Assembly (NCBI RefSeq): GCF_946479975.1
Contig: NZ_CAMLIX010000300.1
Coordinates: 1 to 5,025, forward strand
Source: an uncultured Flavobacterium sp.
Lineage (GTDB): Bacteria > Bacteroidota > Bacteroidia > Flavobacteriales > Flavobacteriaceae
Reading direction: 5' to 3'
Length of the DNA: 5,025 bases
Part shown: positions 1 to 5,025 of the stretch, one piece after another
How positions within the stretch are numbered: position 1 is the stretch's first letter
Layout: every line of letters begins with the position of its first letter
Program-made: the position numbers and the translations under genes
The notes under the pieces: generated by a model
Database searches by the model: none
What the model saw: the letters and a program-made list of their open reading frames with translations, nothing else
What the model was told of the DNA's origin: nothing

Positions 1-512
1 AATGTTTTTATTTAGGTAAAATCGCTAAAAAATTTAGTTTCAAAGGTGAAGTTCTAATCTATTTAGATACAGACGAACCTGAGTTATACGAAAATCTGGA
101 ATCAGTGTTTGTTGAACACAACAAACACTTGGTTCCTTTTTTTATTGAAACAAGTTCTTTACACAAAAACGACTTTTTAAGAGTGCGTTTTGAAGACACA
201 AAAACAGAAGAAGAAGCAGATGCCTTACTTGGAAATGCTGTTTATCTTCCTCTAACTATGTTGCCAAAACTTTCTGGTAACAAATTCTATTTCCACGAAG
301 TAATTGGTTTTGAAATCGAAGACCAGCGTTTAGGCGTTTTCGGAAAAATAACTTCTATTAATGATTCTTCTGCACAGCCACTTTTTGAAGTTTTAAATGG
401 TGAAGTAGAAATCTTAGTTCCAATGATTGACCAATTCCTTGTAAAAATTGATCGTGAGAACAAAAAAGTTATCATGAACCTTCCTGAAGGTCTTGTGGAA
501 ATGTACCTTTAA
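1..512 (+). CDS. rimM: Ribosome maturation factor RimM (5' end outside window)
   Basis: RimM binds ribosomal protein S19 in the 30S subunit and helps late maturation of the 16S rRNA 3' domain in the cytoplasm. The reading frame is open from the window edge: the first full codon is at nt 3 (Cys), and the visible protein is 169 residues, ending at TAA 510-512. The visible start reads CFYLGKIAKKFSFKGEVLIY, the typical RimM N-terminal beta-barrel opening, so only a few residues are missing (family length about 170-180). A GTG at 105 lies inside the conserved domain and is not the start. The C-terminal PRC-barrel begins near nt 285 with FYFHEVIGFEI, followed by LGVFGKI, a VLVP-like segment (EILVPMIDQF) and a closing NLPEGLVEMYL. 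It is expected to lie downstream of rpsP, which is outside the window. A repeat element starts 5 nt after its stop. Identification is by remembered family motifs and is firm. Confidence 0.95.
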   Translation, partial: CFYLGKIAKKFSFKGEVLIYLDTDEPELYENLESVFVEHNKHLVPFFIETSSLHKNDFLRVRFEDTKTEEEADALLGNAVYLPLTMLPKLSGNKFYFHEVIGFEIEDQRLGVFGKITSINDSSAQPLFEVLNGEVEILVPMIDQFLVKIDRENKKVIMNLPEGLVEMYL

Positions 513-517
513 TTTTT

Positions 518-549
518 AAGTTCCAAATTTTTAAAATTCCAAATTCCAA
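518..549 (-). repeat. GGAATTT-type 32-bp repeat, copy 1 (inverted, after rimM)
   Basis: Read on the minus strand, this copy is the 16-mer TTGGAATTTGGAATTT (534-549 on the plus strand as its complement), an A/T spacer, and a third GGAA unit. It matches copy 1213-1244 at 30/32 and copy 735-766 at 28/32. Its inner end continues into a small hairpin, TTCCAA 544-549 and TTGGAA 553-558 with loop GCT. In a rimM read-through transcript the 16-mer could pair perfectly with 735-750. Confidence 0.85.
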
Positions 550-560
550 GCTTTGGAAAG

Positions 561-592
561 GACATTCCAATATAAAAAATTCCAAATTCCAA
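561..592 (-). repeat. GGAATTT-type repeat, copy 2 (inverted, degenerate end)
   Basis: The complement of TTGGAATTTGGAATTT is present exactly at 577-592. It is followed, on the minus strand, by a 6-nt T/A spacer and TTGGAAT, after which the match to the other copies fails. It has the same layout as the other copies (two tandem heptamers, A/T spacer, third unit), with a spacer one base shorter and a decayed outer end. Confidence 0.75.
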
Positions 593-695
593 ACCTGAAA
601 AAGGTTAATATTCATTTTTTTTAAATCCCAAATTTCAATACTGGGAGAAATTTTCAATTGAGAATTTTTAATTCTAATCATATTTAAAAATTTAT
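593..695. other. Non-coding AT-rich stretch inside the candidate element
   Basis: No gene is supported here. It holds a weak stem TCCCA 626-630 / TGGGA 642-646 with an 11-nt loop, followed by AT-rich sequence with small inverted bits (CAATTGAGAATTTTTAATTCT around 655-675). None resembles a GC-rich terminator with a T tract, so no terminator is called for rimM. Confidence 0.4.
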
Positions 696-724
696 TTGAA
701 AGAAAAAACTTATTTTTATATTTG
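696..724 (+). promoter_or_regulatory. Bacteroidetes-type promoter for the four-helix gene
   Basis: TATATTTG at 717-724 is a perfect match to the Bacteroidetes -7 consensus TAnnTTTG. A TTG at 696-698 lies 18 nt upstream, within the spacing known for the -33 element in Flavobacterium. Transcription would begin near 729-732, so the untranslated leader of about 40 nt would consist almost wholly of repeat copy 735-766. The motif and spacing are seen; activity is inferred. Confidence 0.6.
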
Positions 725-734
725 CGTTACTACG

Positions 735-766
735 TTGGAATTTGGAATTTAAAAATATTGGAATTT
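735..766 (+). repeat. GGAATTT-type 32-bp repeat, copy 3 (direct, 5' leader of four-helix gene)
   Basis: TTGGAATTTGGAATTT at 735-750 is followed by a 7-nt A/T spacer and TTGGAATTT. It matches copy 1213-1244 at 30 of 32 positions. It ends 4 nt before the ATG at 771, much as the other direct copy ends 7 nt before the trmN6 ATG, so it sits exactly where the ribosome would bind. Confidence 0.9.
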
Positions 767-770
767 TATC

Positions 771-1121
771 ATGAAGCCCTATAATTTAGAAGAGAGAACG
801 TTTTTATTTGCTAAGGAATGTCGAATTTACATAAGGACGCTACCCAAAAACACTTCAAATATTGAAGATGGAAAACAATTGACTAGATCCTCTGGTTCTG
901 TTGGTGCCAACTATATTGAAGCAAATGAAAAATTAGGCGATAAAGATTTAATTTTTAGATTAAAAATTGCCCGAAAAGAAGCTAAGGAATCTAAATTCTG
1001 GCTTCAATTGTTGAATGATTTAAATCCTGAACAAAAAGCCCTTTCTCAATTATTACTGTTCGAAATCGAAGAATTAAGAAAAATTCTCTCAGCCATAATT
1101 ACCAAAACTTCTAAGCAGTAA
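771..1121 (+). CDS. Four-helix-bundle protein, S23/IVP family (TIGR02436-like)
   Basis: A 116-residue, all-helical, lysine-rich cytoplasmic protein with no signal peptide or membrane segment. It resembles the four-helix-bundle family first described from 23S rRNA intervening sequences and related to Avd, the accessory protein of diversity-generating retroelements. Predicted helices span roughly residues 5-23, 31-54, 57-83 and 86-112. The family core is clear: QLTRSSGSVGANYIEANE (36-53), then a charged third helix with LKIARKEAKESKFWLQLL (64-81), and a final EIEELRKIL segment (98-106). The length is normal for the family, so the gene is intact. The start ATG at 771 is the first in frame and lies 4 nt after a repeat; no Shine-Dalgarno is seen, as is usual in this phylum. 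Molecular function is unknown; nucleic-acid binding is known for Avd, but only inferred here. Neither rRNA nor retroelement parts are nearby. The gene sits within an inverted-repeat-bounded segment between two translation genes, which suggests it is a passenger or part of a mobile cassette. Confidence 0.88.
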   Translation: MKPYNLEERTFLFAKECRIYIRTLPKNTSNIEDGKQLTRSSGSVGANYIEANEKLGDKDLIFRLKIARKEAKESKFWLQLLNDLNPEQKALSQLLLFEIEELRKILSAIITKTSKQ

Positions 1122-1136
1122 ATTAATATTTAATCT

Positions 1137-1144
1137 TACTTTTG
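1137..1144 (+). promoter_or_regulatory. Possible -7 promoter element for trmN6
   Basis: TACTTTTG is a perfect match to TAnnTTTG, 16 nt after the four-helix stop codon. No TTG is found 17-23 nt upstream, so the -33 element is missing or weak. If used, transcription would start near 1150 and give a leader of about 100 nt containing two GGAATTT repeat blocks. Without it, trmN6 would depend on read-through from the upstream gene. Confidence 0.45.
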
Positions 1145-1170
1145 CAGCTCAACAAAAGAATCCACTTCAA

Positions 1171-1188
1171 TTGGAATTTTGGAATTTT
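1171..1188 (+). repeat. Partial GGAATTTT tandem (direct)
   Basis: Two tandem TTGGAATTTT units with an 8-nt rather than 7-nt period. It is a shorter relative of the 32-bp repeats and lacks the spacer and third unit. It lies in the gap between the four-helix gene and trmN6. Confidence 0.65.
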
Positions 1189-1212
1189 CATTTGTGAATT
1201 TCCATACTAAGA

Positions 1213-1244
1213 TTGGAATTTGGAATTTAAAAAATTTGGAATTT
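1213..1244 (+). repeat. GGAATTT-type 32-bp repeat, copy 4 (direct, 5' of trmN6)
   Basis: TTGGAATTTGGAATTT at 1213-1228, then six A and TTTGGAATTT. It is the right-hand partner of the inverted copy at 518-549 (30/32) and a direct repeat of 735-766 (30/32). It ends 7 nt before the trmN6 ATG, so it also forms the ribosome-binding region of that gene. Confidence 0.9.
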
Positions 1245-1251
1245 CTTATTT

Positions 1252-1959
1252 ATGTTTCAGTTTAAAAAATTCTCTATTAACCAAGATCGTTGCGCTATGA
1301 AAGTAGGTACCGACGGTGTTTTACTTGGCGCTTGGGCTCCCATTTCTCATAATCCTTTTAGTGTTTTGGATATTGGTGCAGGAACAGGAATTATTGCTTT
1401 AATGCTGGCTCAGCGAACTCATGCTGAACAAATTGATGCGCTTGAAATTGATGAAGATGCCTATGAACAAGCGGTAGAAAATTTTGAAAGTTCTCCTTGG
1501 GGAGATCGTTTATTTTGCTTTCATGCTGGTCTGGATGAATTTATTGAAGAACCTGAAGATGAATACGATTTAATTGTTTCTAATCCGCCTTTTTATTCGG
1601 AAGATTATAAAACTGATAATGATCAACGTGATTTAGCTCGTTTTCAAGATGCGATGCCTTTTGAAGAAATTGTTGAAGCTGCCGATTTATTACTTTCGGA
1701 AAATGGAATTTTAGCGATTATAATTCCTTTTAAAGAAGAAGAAAAATTTATTGCTTTAGCTAAAGAATTCGAATTGTATCCATTAAAAATAACTCGTGTA
1801 AAGGGAACTCCAAAAACCGAAATTAAACGCAGTTTATTGGCTTTTAGCCGAAATGAAGTTTCTGAAATTGAAACAAACGAATTAATTATCGAAATTGATC
1901 GTCATATTTATACGCCAGAATATATAGAACTTACAAAAGATTTTTATTTGAAGATGTAA
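1252..1959 (+). CDS. trmN6: tRNA1(Val) (adenine(37)-N6)-methyltransferase
   Basis: A class I SAM-dependent methyltransferase of the YfiC/TrmN6 family, which places an N6-methyl group on A37 next to the anticodon of tRNA-Val. It is 235 residues, the usual family length. The N-terminal family signature is present (FSINQDRCAMKVGTDGVLLG, 7-26). SAM motif I is LDIGAGTG (39-46); the acidic residue expected to hold the SAM ribose is E65 in ALEID. Motif IV, NPPF (111-114), is the N6-adenine catalytic motif that flips out and methylates the base. ATG at 1252 is chosen because the conserved N-terminus follows at once. No Shine-Dalgarno is visible; repeat copy 4 occupies that place. Neighbours: upstream four-helix gene and rimM on the same strand; the downstream export operon is convergent, with only 22 nt between stops. 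It was probably once transcribed with rimM (inferred). The gene symbol follows E. coli YfiC; substrate specificity is by family only. Confidence 0.9.
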   Translation: MFQFKKFSINQDRCAMKVGTDGVLLGAWAPISHNPFSVLDIGAGTGIIALMLAQRTHAEQIDALEIDEDAYEQAVENFESSPWGDRLFCFHAGLDEFIEEPEDEYDLIVSNPPFYSEDYKTDNDQRDLARFQDAMPFEEIVEAADLLLSENGILAIIIPFKEEEKFIALAKEFELYPLKITRVKGTPKTEIKRSLLAFSRNEVSEIETNELIIEIDRHIYTPEYIELTKDFYLKM

Positions 1960-1966
1960 AAAAGCA

Positions 1967-1998
1967 TTTTTCTGCAATTTTCTAAACCTGCTGAAAAA
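1967..1998. terminator. Possible bidirectional terminator between convergent genes
   Basis: TTTTTCTGC (1967-1975) can pair with GCTGAAAAA (1990-1998) with one mismatch and a 14-nt loop. On the plus strand the stem is followed by TATTTTT; on the minus strand it is followed by a T-rich run derived from the A tract at 1958-1963. It lies at the junction of trmN6 and the HlyD-type gene and overlaps the last codons of the latter. It is AT-rich and of low stability, so support is modest. Confidence 0.4.
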
Positions 1999-3268
1999 TA
2001 TTTTTAAACTGATACAAAATTCTCTCTATTAAACGCAGATCTTCGGTTACAATTTCTGCACTTCCTTTCATTTCTTGCTGGAAGATAATTTGTTTGTCAT
2101 AAGATGTTTTTAATCCGTTTGGGAGTGTTACATCGACTAATAAATTCCCATCTTTATCAGGAACTAGTGAAATGTTTTTTATTTCGCCTTTTAGAACTCC
2201 AAATTCGCGATCAGGATAATTTGCTAAACGTATATTTACACGCTGCCCTACTTTTATTTTTCCTGAATTTAAAGCTGGTGCTTTTACCTTGCCAACAAAA
2301 CCATTTTTTGCATCTGGAATTATAGAGAAAACATTATCTCCAACGTTTATAGTCTGATTTTCATTCCAAACCTGTAAAAAAGTAACTACACCGCTCACAG
2401 AAGATTTTAAGGTATAAGCCATTTCCCAATCTTTGATCACTTTTTTAAGCTGGTAGAAAGACTGCGCCATACTTCGTCCTAGATTCACTTCTTCTCTAGT
2501 GCTGTTTATCTGCGAATTCTGACTTGATTTTGTATTATCAATTAAAGACGATCTTAATTGCGAAATGGAAGAAAGCAAGCCTCTATAGTTCTTTTGGGCT
2601 TGCAGAAAGCCTAATTTCTTGGCTTCCATTTCCTGCGCCGAAATAATTCCTTTATTAAATAAAACTTCAAAACGGGCTATTTCATTTTTCTGCAGTTCTA
2701 GTTCGCTTTCGTTAATAATCTTTTGTTGCTGCAAAATATCCAATCGTTCTTTAATCTGAACTTTTTCTGAACTTTGTGCTCTGCTTTCAACAGCAAAAGG
2801 ATGTAAATTTTCATTGAGTTCCTGCGCTTGATAATCTTTTTGAAAAACAGCAAAAGCGCTTTCTATTTCGCCCAATTGTTTATTCTTTAATGAGCCGAAA
2901 GGAAAAGCTTTTCCAGAATTAATATCATAGCCGTCTACAATGCTTTTCAATAAAAAAACATCTTTATAATTGGCTGTATTTTCAATAATCGCAAGCGTAC
3001 TATTTTTTGAAACAACAGTTTTGTCTTTTACCAAAATGGCTTCGATTCTTCCAGACGATTTGGAGACGATTTTCTCTGGCGGAATATTGGTTGTAATTAC
3101 AATTTCGGCAGTCACAACATCTGGATATTTTACAAACCAGGATACAAAAAACAGCATTACAATGATGGCAAATATCAGAACGGTTCCCCATCGTATCATC
3201 CAATGAGGTACTTTGGTCAGGATGTCCTGAACTTCTTCGCTTCTTAATTCAAATGTATCTTCTGTCAT
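1982..3268 (-). CDS. HlyD-family membrane fusion protein of a peptide/bacteriocin exporter
   Basis: The periplasmic adaptor of a type I secretion system, joining an inner-membrane ABC transporter to an outer-membrane channel. It has 428 residues, typical for the family. A short cytoplasmic N-terminus (1-23) precedes a single membrane anchor around 24-46 (WGTVLIFAIIVMLFFVSWFV); no cleavable signal is seen. The first lipoyl half-motif is near 62-96 (KIVSKSSGRIEAILVKD). A long Gln/Glu/Lys-rich helical hairpin covers about 126-275, with a turn near 207-212 (KGIISA). The second lipoyl half is about 286-317 (LKSSVSGVVTFLQVWNENQT), followed by beta-barrel and membrane-proximal domains (about 320-405). 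The ATG at 3266-3268 lies 2 nt after the stop of the ABC transporter gene, so the two are almost certainly co-transcribed and perhaps translationally coupled. The stop TAG is at 1982-1984. The transported molecule is not shown by this protein; a peptide is inferred from the partner transporter type. Confidence 0.9.
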   Translation of the reverse strand: MTEDTFELRSEEVQDILTKVPHWMIRWGTVLIFAIIVMLFFVSWFVKYPDVVTAEIVITTNIPPEKIVSKSSGRIEAILVKDKTVVSKNSTLAIIENTANYKDVFLLKSIVDGYDINSGKAFPFGSLKNKQLGEIESAFAVFQKDYQAQELNENLHPFAVESRAQSSEKVQIKERLDILQQQKIINESELELQKNEIARFEVLFNKGIISAQEMEAKKLGFLQAQKNYRGLLSSISQLRSSLIDNTKSSQNSQINSTREEVNLGRSMAQSFYQLKKVIKDWEMAYTLKSSVSGVVTFLQVWNENQTINVGDNVFSIIPDAKNGFVGKVKAPALNSGKIKVGQRVNIRLANYPDREFGVLKGEIKNISLVPDKDGNLLVDVTLPNGLKTSYDKQIIFQQEMKGSAEIVTEDLRLIERILYQFKNIFQQV

Positions 3269-3270
3269 GA

Positions 3271-5025
3271 TTAATTCCCTAATTGCAATTGGTTTTTAAC
3301 CAATTCAAAATAATTCCCTTTTTGCTCCACTAAAGCCGAATGATTTCCAATTTCGATGATTTTTCCTTTGTCCAAAACCACAATCTGGTCGGCATTCATT
3401 ACAGTACTTAACCGATGCGCAATTACAACTACCGTTTTATTTTCGAAAAAGATATCCAGCTTTTTCATGATTTCTTTTTCATTATTGGCATCTAAGGCTG
3501 AAGTCGCTTCATCAAAAAATAAGATTTCAGGATTTTTATAAACCGCTCTTGCAATTAAAAGTCGCTGTTTTTGTCCCGTGCTCATTCCTAAACCTTCTCC
3601 TCCTATTTTGGTATTAAATCCCAATGGCAATCCGCCAATGTATTCTTTAATATTGGCAACATCTGCTGCATAAACTAGTCGTTCTTTATCAACTCTGTCG
3701 ACACCAAAAGCAATATTATTGGCAATTGTGTCGCTAAAAATAAATCCTTCCTGCATGACTGCGCCAATGTTTGCTCTCCAAGCTTTTTGAGAAATATTTT
3801 TAAGCTGCGTTTGTCCAATTGTTACCTCTCCTTTTTCGGGTTCATAGAACTTTAAAAGTAATTTCATTAAAGTTGTTTTGCCGCTTCCGCTAACGCCCAC
3901 TATTGCAGTTACTTTATGGGCTGGAATTACTAAATTTAAATTATCTAAAACCGGAATATCTGAACCCAAGTAGCGATACGAAAGATTTTTAACCTCGATA
4001 TCGGCATCATAAGGCACTTCATTTGTTTGATGCTGTTCCTGCTGAATTTCATCTTCTTTTTGATGAATTTCAGATAATCTTGCCAACGAAATTTTAGCGT
4101 CCTGCAATTCTCTTACGAATTCTATTAATTGCGTAATTGGTCCGTTTAAGCTTCCTACAATTGCACTAATAGCAAGCATCATCCCGAGCGTGATGGAACC
4201 TTCGATAACTAATTTTGCAGAAAGCAGAATTATAAATATATTTTTTAATTCATTAATGACTGAAGAACCTATTGTTTGAGTTTGTTCTAAAATTAATCCT
4301 TTTATCGAAACTCTAAAAAGTCTTGCCTGCACATATTCCCAGCCCCATCGTTTTTGTTTTTCAGCATTGTGGAGTTTGATTTCCTGCATTCCATTAATAA
4401 GTTCCATGACTTTGTTCTGCTCGTTTGAAACCTCAGCAAAACGCTTGTAATCGAGGACTTCTCTTCTTTTTAAAAACAGTGTAATCCATCCAAAGTAAAA
4501 AACGCTTCCTATAAAAAATACCAAAAAAATCTGTAGATTGAAATAAGCCAAAACGGCTCCCATCACAAACATGTTGATTACTGAAAAAAGTACATTTAGA
4601 GAAGATGTTGTAAGGATTTTTTCTATACGGCGGTGATCGTTTATACGCTGCATGATATCTCCCGTCATGCGGACATCAAAAAAGGAAATGGGCAGATTCA
4701 TTAATTTGATAAAGAAATCTGAAATAAGAGAAATATTGATTCGGGTAGATAAATGCAGTAAAATCCAGCTCCGGATCAATTCTAAACCTGTTCTTCCTGC
4801 AAAAATAAAAAGCATTGCAAATAGAATCAGATAAATAAAATGGATGTTTTGGTTCTGAATTCCGACATCGACTATACTCTGCGTCAAAAACGGAAAAATC
4901 AAATTGAGTAAACTGCTGGCGAGAAGCCCTATTCCAAGCTGAATAAGGAATGATTTGTATTGAAACAGATACTTAAACAGAAATCTAAATCCTAAACCTG
5001 AATTTTCTTCTTTATCGAAATCAGA
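3271..5025 (-). CDS. ABC transporter, membrane + ATPase domains, peptide-exporter type (N-terminus outside window)
   Basis: Fused exporter half-transporter that would drive substrate across the inner membrane using ATP. The frame is open to the window edge: 584 residues are visible, and a TTG near 4902 is internal, not the start. Visible order: a linker (SDFDKEENSGLGFRFLFKYL) running into the membrane domain, hydrophobic segments over roughly residues 65-290, then the ATPase domain from about 340. ATPase motifs: Walker A GVSGSGKTT (nt 3871-3897), Q-loop VMQEGF, signature MSTGQ (nt 3571-3585), Walker B ILFFDE, D-loop SALD and H-loop IAHRLS. The catalytic Glu and His are present, so it should be active. 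The signature departs from LSGGQ, keeping the Ser, Gly and Gln. The linker and membrane domain resemble Bacteroidetes transporters with an N-terminal C39 peptidase that trims double-glycine leaders; that domain would lie past the edge and is inferred. A HlyD-type adaptor follows after 2 nt. Lipid-A/MsbA-like exporters are less likely given the adaptor partner. Confidence 0.92.
   Translation of the reverse strand, partial: SDFDKEENSGLGFRFLFKYLFQYKSFLIQLGIGLLASSLLNLIFPFLTQSIVDVGIQNQNIHFIYLILFAMLFIFAGRTGLELIRSWILLHLSTRINISLISDFFIKLMNLPISFFDVRMTGDIMQRINDHRRIEKILTTSSLNVLFSVINMFVMGAVLAYFNLQIFLVFFIGSVFYFGWITLFLKRREVLDYKRFAEVSNEQNKVMELINGMQEIKLHNAEKQKRWGWEYVQARLFRVSIKGLILEQTQTIGSSVINELKNIFIILLSAKLVIEGSITLGMMLAISAIVGSLNGPITQLIEFVRELQDAKISLARLSEIHQKEDEIQQEQHQTNEVPYDADIEVKNLSYRYLGSDIPVLDNLNLVIPAHKVTAIVGVSGSGKTTLMKLLLKFYEPEKGEVTIGQTQLKNISQKAWRANIGAVMQEGFIFSDTIANNIAFGVDRVDKERLVYAADVANIKEYIGGLPLGFNTKIGGEGLGMSTGQKQRLLIARAVYKNPEILFFDEATSALDANNEKEIMKKLDIFFENKTVVVIAHRLSTVMNADQIVVLDKGKIIEIGNHSALVEQKGNYFELVKNQLQLGN

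Larger units (their letters stand above)
518..1244. mobile_element. Candidate 727-bp non-autonomous element with 32-bp inverted ends carrying a four-helix-bundle gene
   Basis: Seen directly: the reverse complement of 518-549 matches 1213-1244 at 30 of 32 positions, so the segment has imperfect terminal inverted repeats. It contains one gene (771-1121), its own promoter-like sequence, and extra internal copies of the same repeat. It starts 5 nt after the rimM stop and ends 7 nt before the trmN6 ATG, so removing it would leave two translation genes about 12 nt apart, a normal operon spacing. Inference: this is an inserted cassette, mobilised in trans or spread by recombination, rather than an ordinary intergenic region. 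Against this: there is no transposase, no clear target-site duplication next to the ends, and the repeats are low-complexity AT-rich sequence that might expand locally. An independently spreading repeat family that happened to seed several copies here is the main alternative. Confidence 0.35.

Noticed and set aside
287..475. Minus-strand open frame inside rimM
   Set aside because: Antisense shadow of a conserved gene with no recognisable protein features.
472..681. Minus-strand open frame of 69 codons across the rimM 3' end and the repeats
   Set aside because: Its translation is mostly WNLEF/IWNL-like units produced by reading the GGAATTT repeats; no family resemblance and it overlaps rimM.
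1122..1136. Terminator after the four-helix gene (AATTAATATTTAAT near-palindrome)
   Set aside because: It is pure A/T, with no stable stem and no T tract after it, and overlaps the likely promoter region.
518..1244. CRISPR array or diversity-generating retroelement
   Set aside because: Repeats occur in both orientations without regular unique spacers, and there is no cas gene, reverse transcriptase or template/variable repeat pair.
505..1251. Target-site duplication flanking the inverted-repeat segment
   Set aside because: The flanks (TTTAATTTTT on the left, CTTATTTATG on the right) share only short AT runs, which cannot be told from background.
2970..3206. Open frames on both strands within the HlyD-type gene (also 2104-2325)
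   Set aside because: They overlap a well-supported gene in other frames and look like shadows; the hydrophobic stretches come from the complement of the membrane anchor and barrel codons.
3356..4834. Plus-strand open frames at 3356-3541 and 4652-4834 opposite the ABC transporter
   Set aside because: Antisense to conserved ATPase and membrane domains, with no independent support.

Overview
The window looks like the chromosome of a member of the Bacteroidetes, most likely Flavobacterium or a close relative. It is AT-rich, has no clear Shine-Dalgarno sequences, and carries perfect matches to the Bacteroidetes -7 promoter element (TAnnTTTG). Its RimM, TrmN6 and peptide-exporter proteins also read as flavobacterial. 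Species assignment is an inference from memory of these families; no search was run.

Left half (1-1959, + strand): the 3' part of rimM (16S rRNA/30S maturation factor, 5' end outside the window), then a repeat-rich intergenic block, a 116-codon four-helix-bundle protein of the S23/IVP family, a second repeat-rich gap, and a complete trmN6/yfiC-type tRNA1(Val) adenine-37 N6-methyltransferase. rimM and trmN6 both serve the translation apparatus and would make a plausible housekeeping pair. The four-helix gene looks intrusive. It sits inside a 727-bp segment (518-1244) whose two ends are a 32-bp inverted repeat matching at 30 of 32 positions. That segment fills the space between rimM and trmN6 almost exactly, starting 5 nt after the rimM stop and ending 7 nt before the trmN6 start. 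More copies of the same GGAATTT-based repeat lie inside it, including one placed just before the four-helix start codon in the same way as the copy before trmN6. This is the most interesting feature of the window.

Right half (1982-5025, - strand, convergent with trmN6): a two-gene export operon, read right to left. First comes an ABC transporter with fused membrane and ATPase domains, whose N-terminus (possibly a C39 leader peptidase domain) lies beyond the window edge. Two nt after its stop begins a HlyD-type membrane fusion protein. Together they would form the inner-membrane and periplasmic parts of a type I exporter, probably for a bacteriocin-like or double-glycine-leader peptide; an outer-membrane TolC-like partner and the substrate are not in the window. 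A weak AT-rich hairpin at 1967-1998 may serve as a shared terminator between the two convergent units.

No rRNA, tRNA, CRISPR array, transposase or reverse transcriptase was seen.
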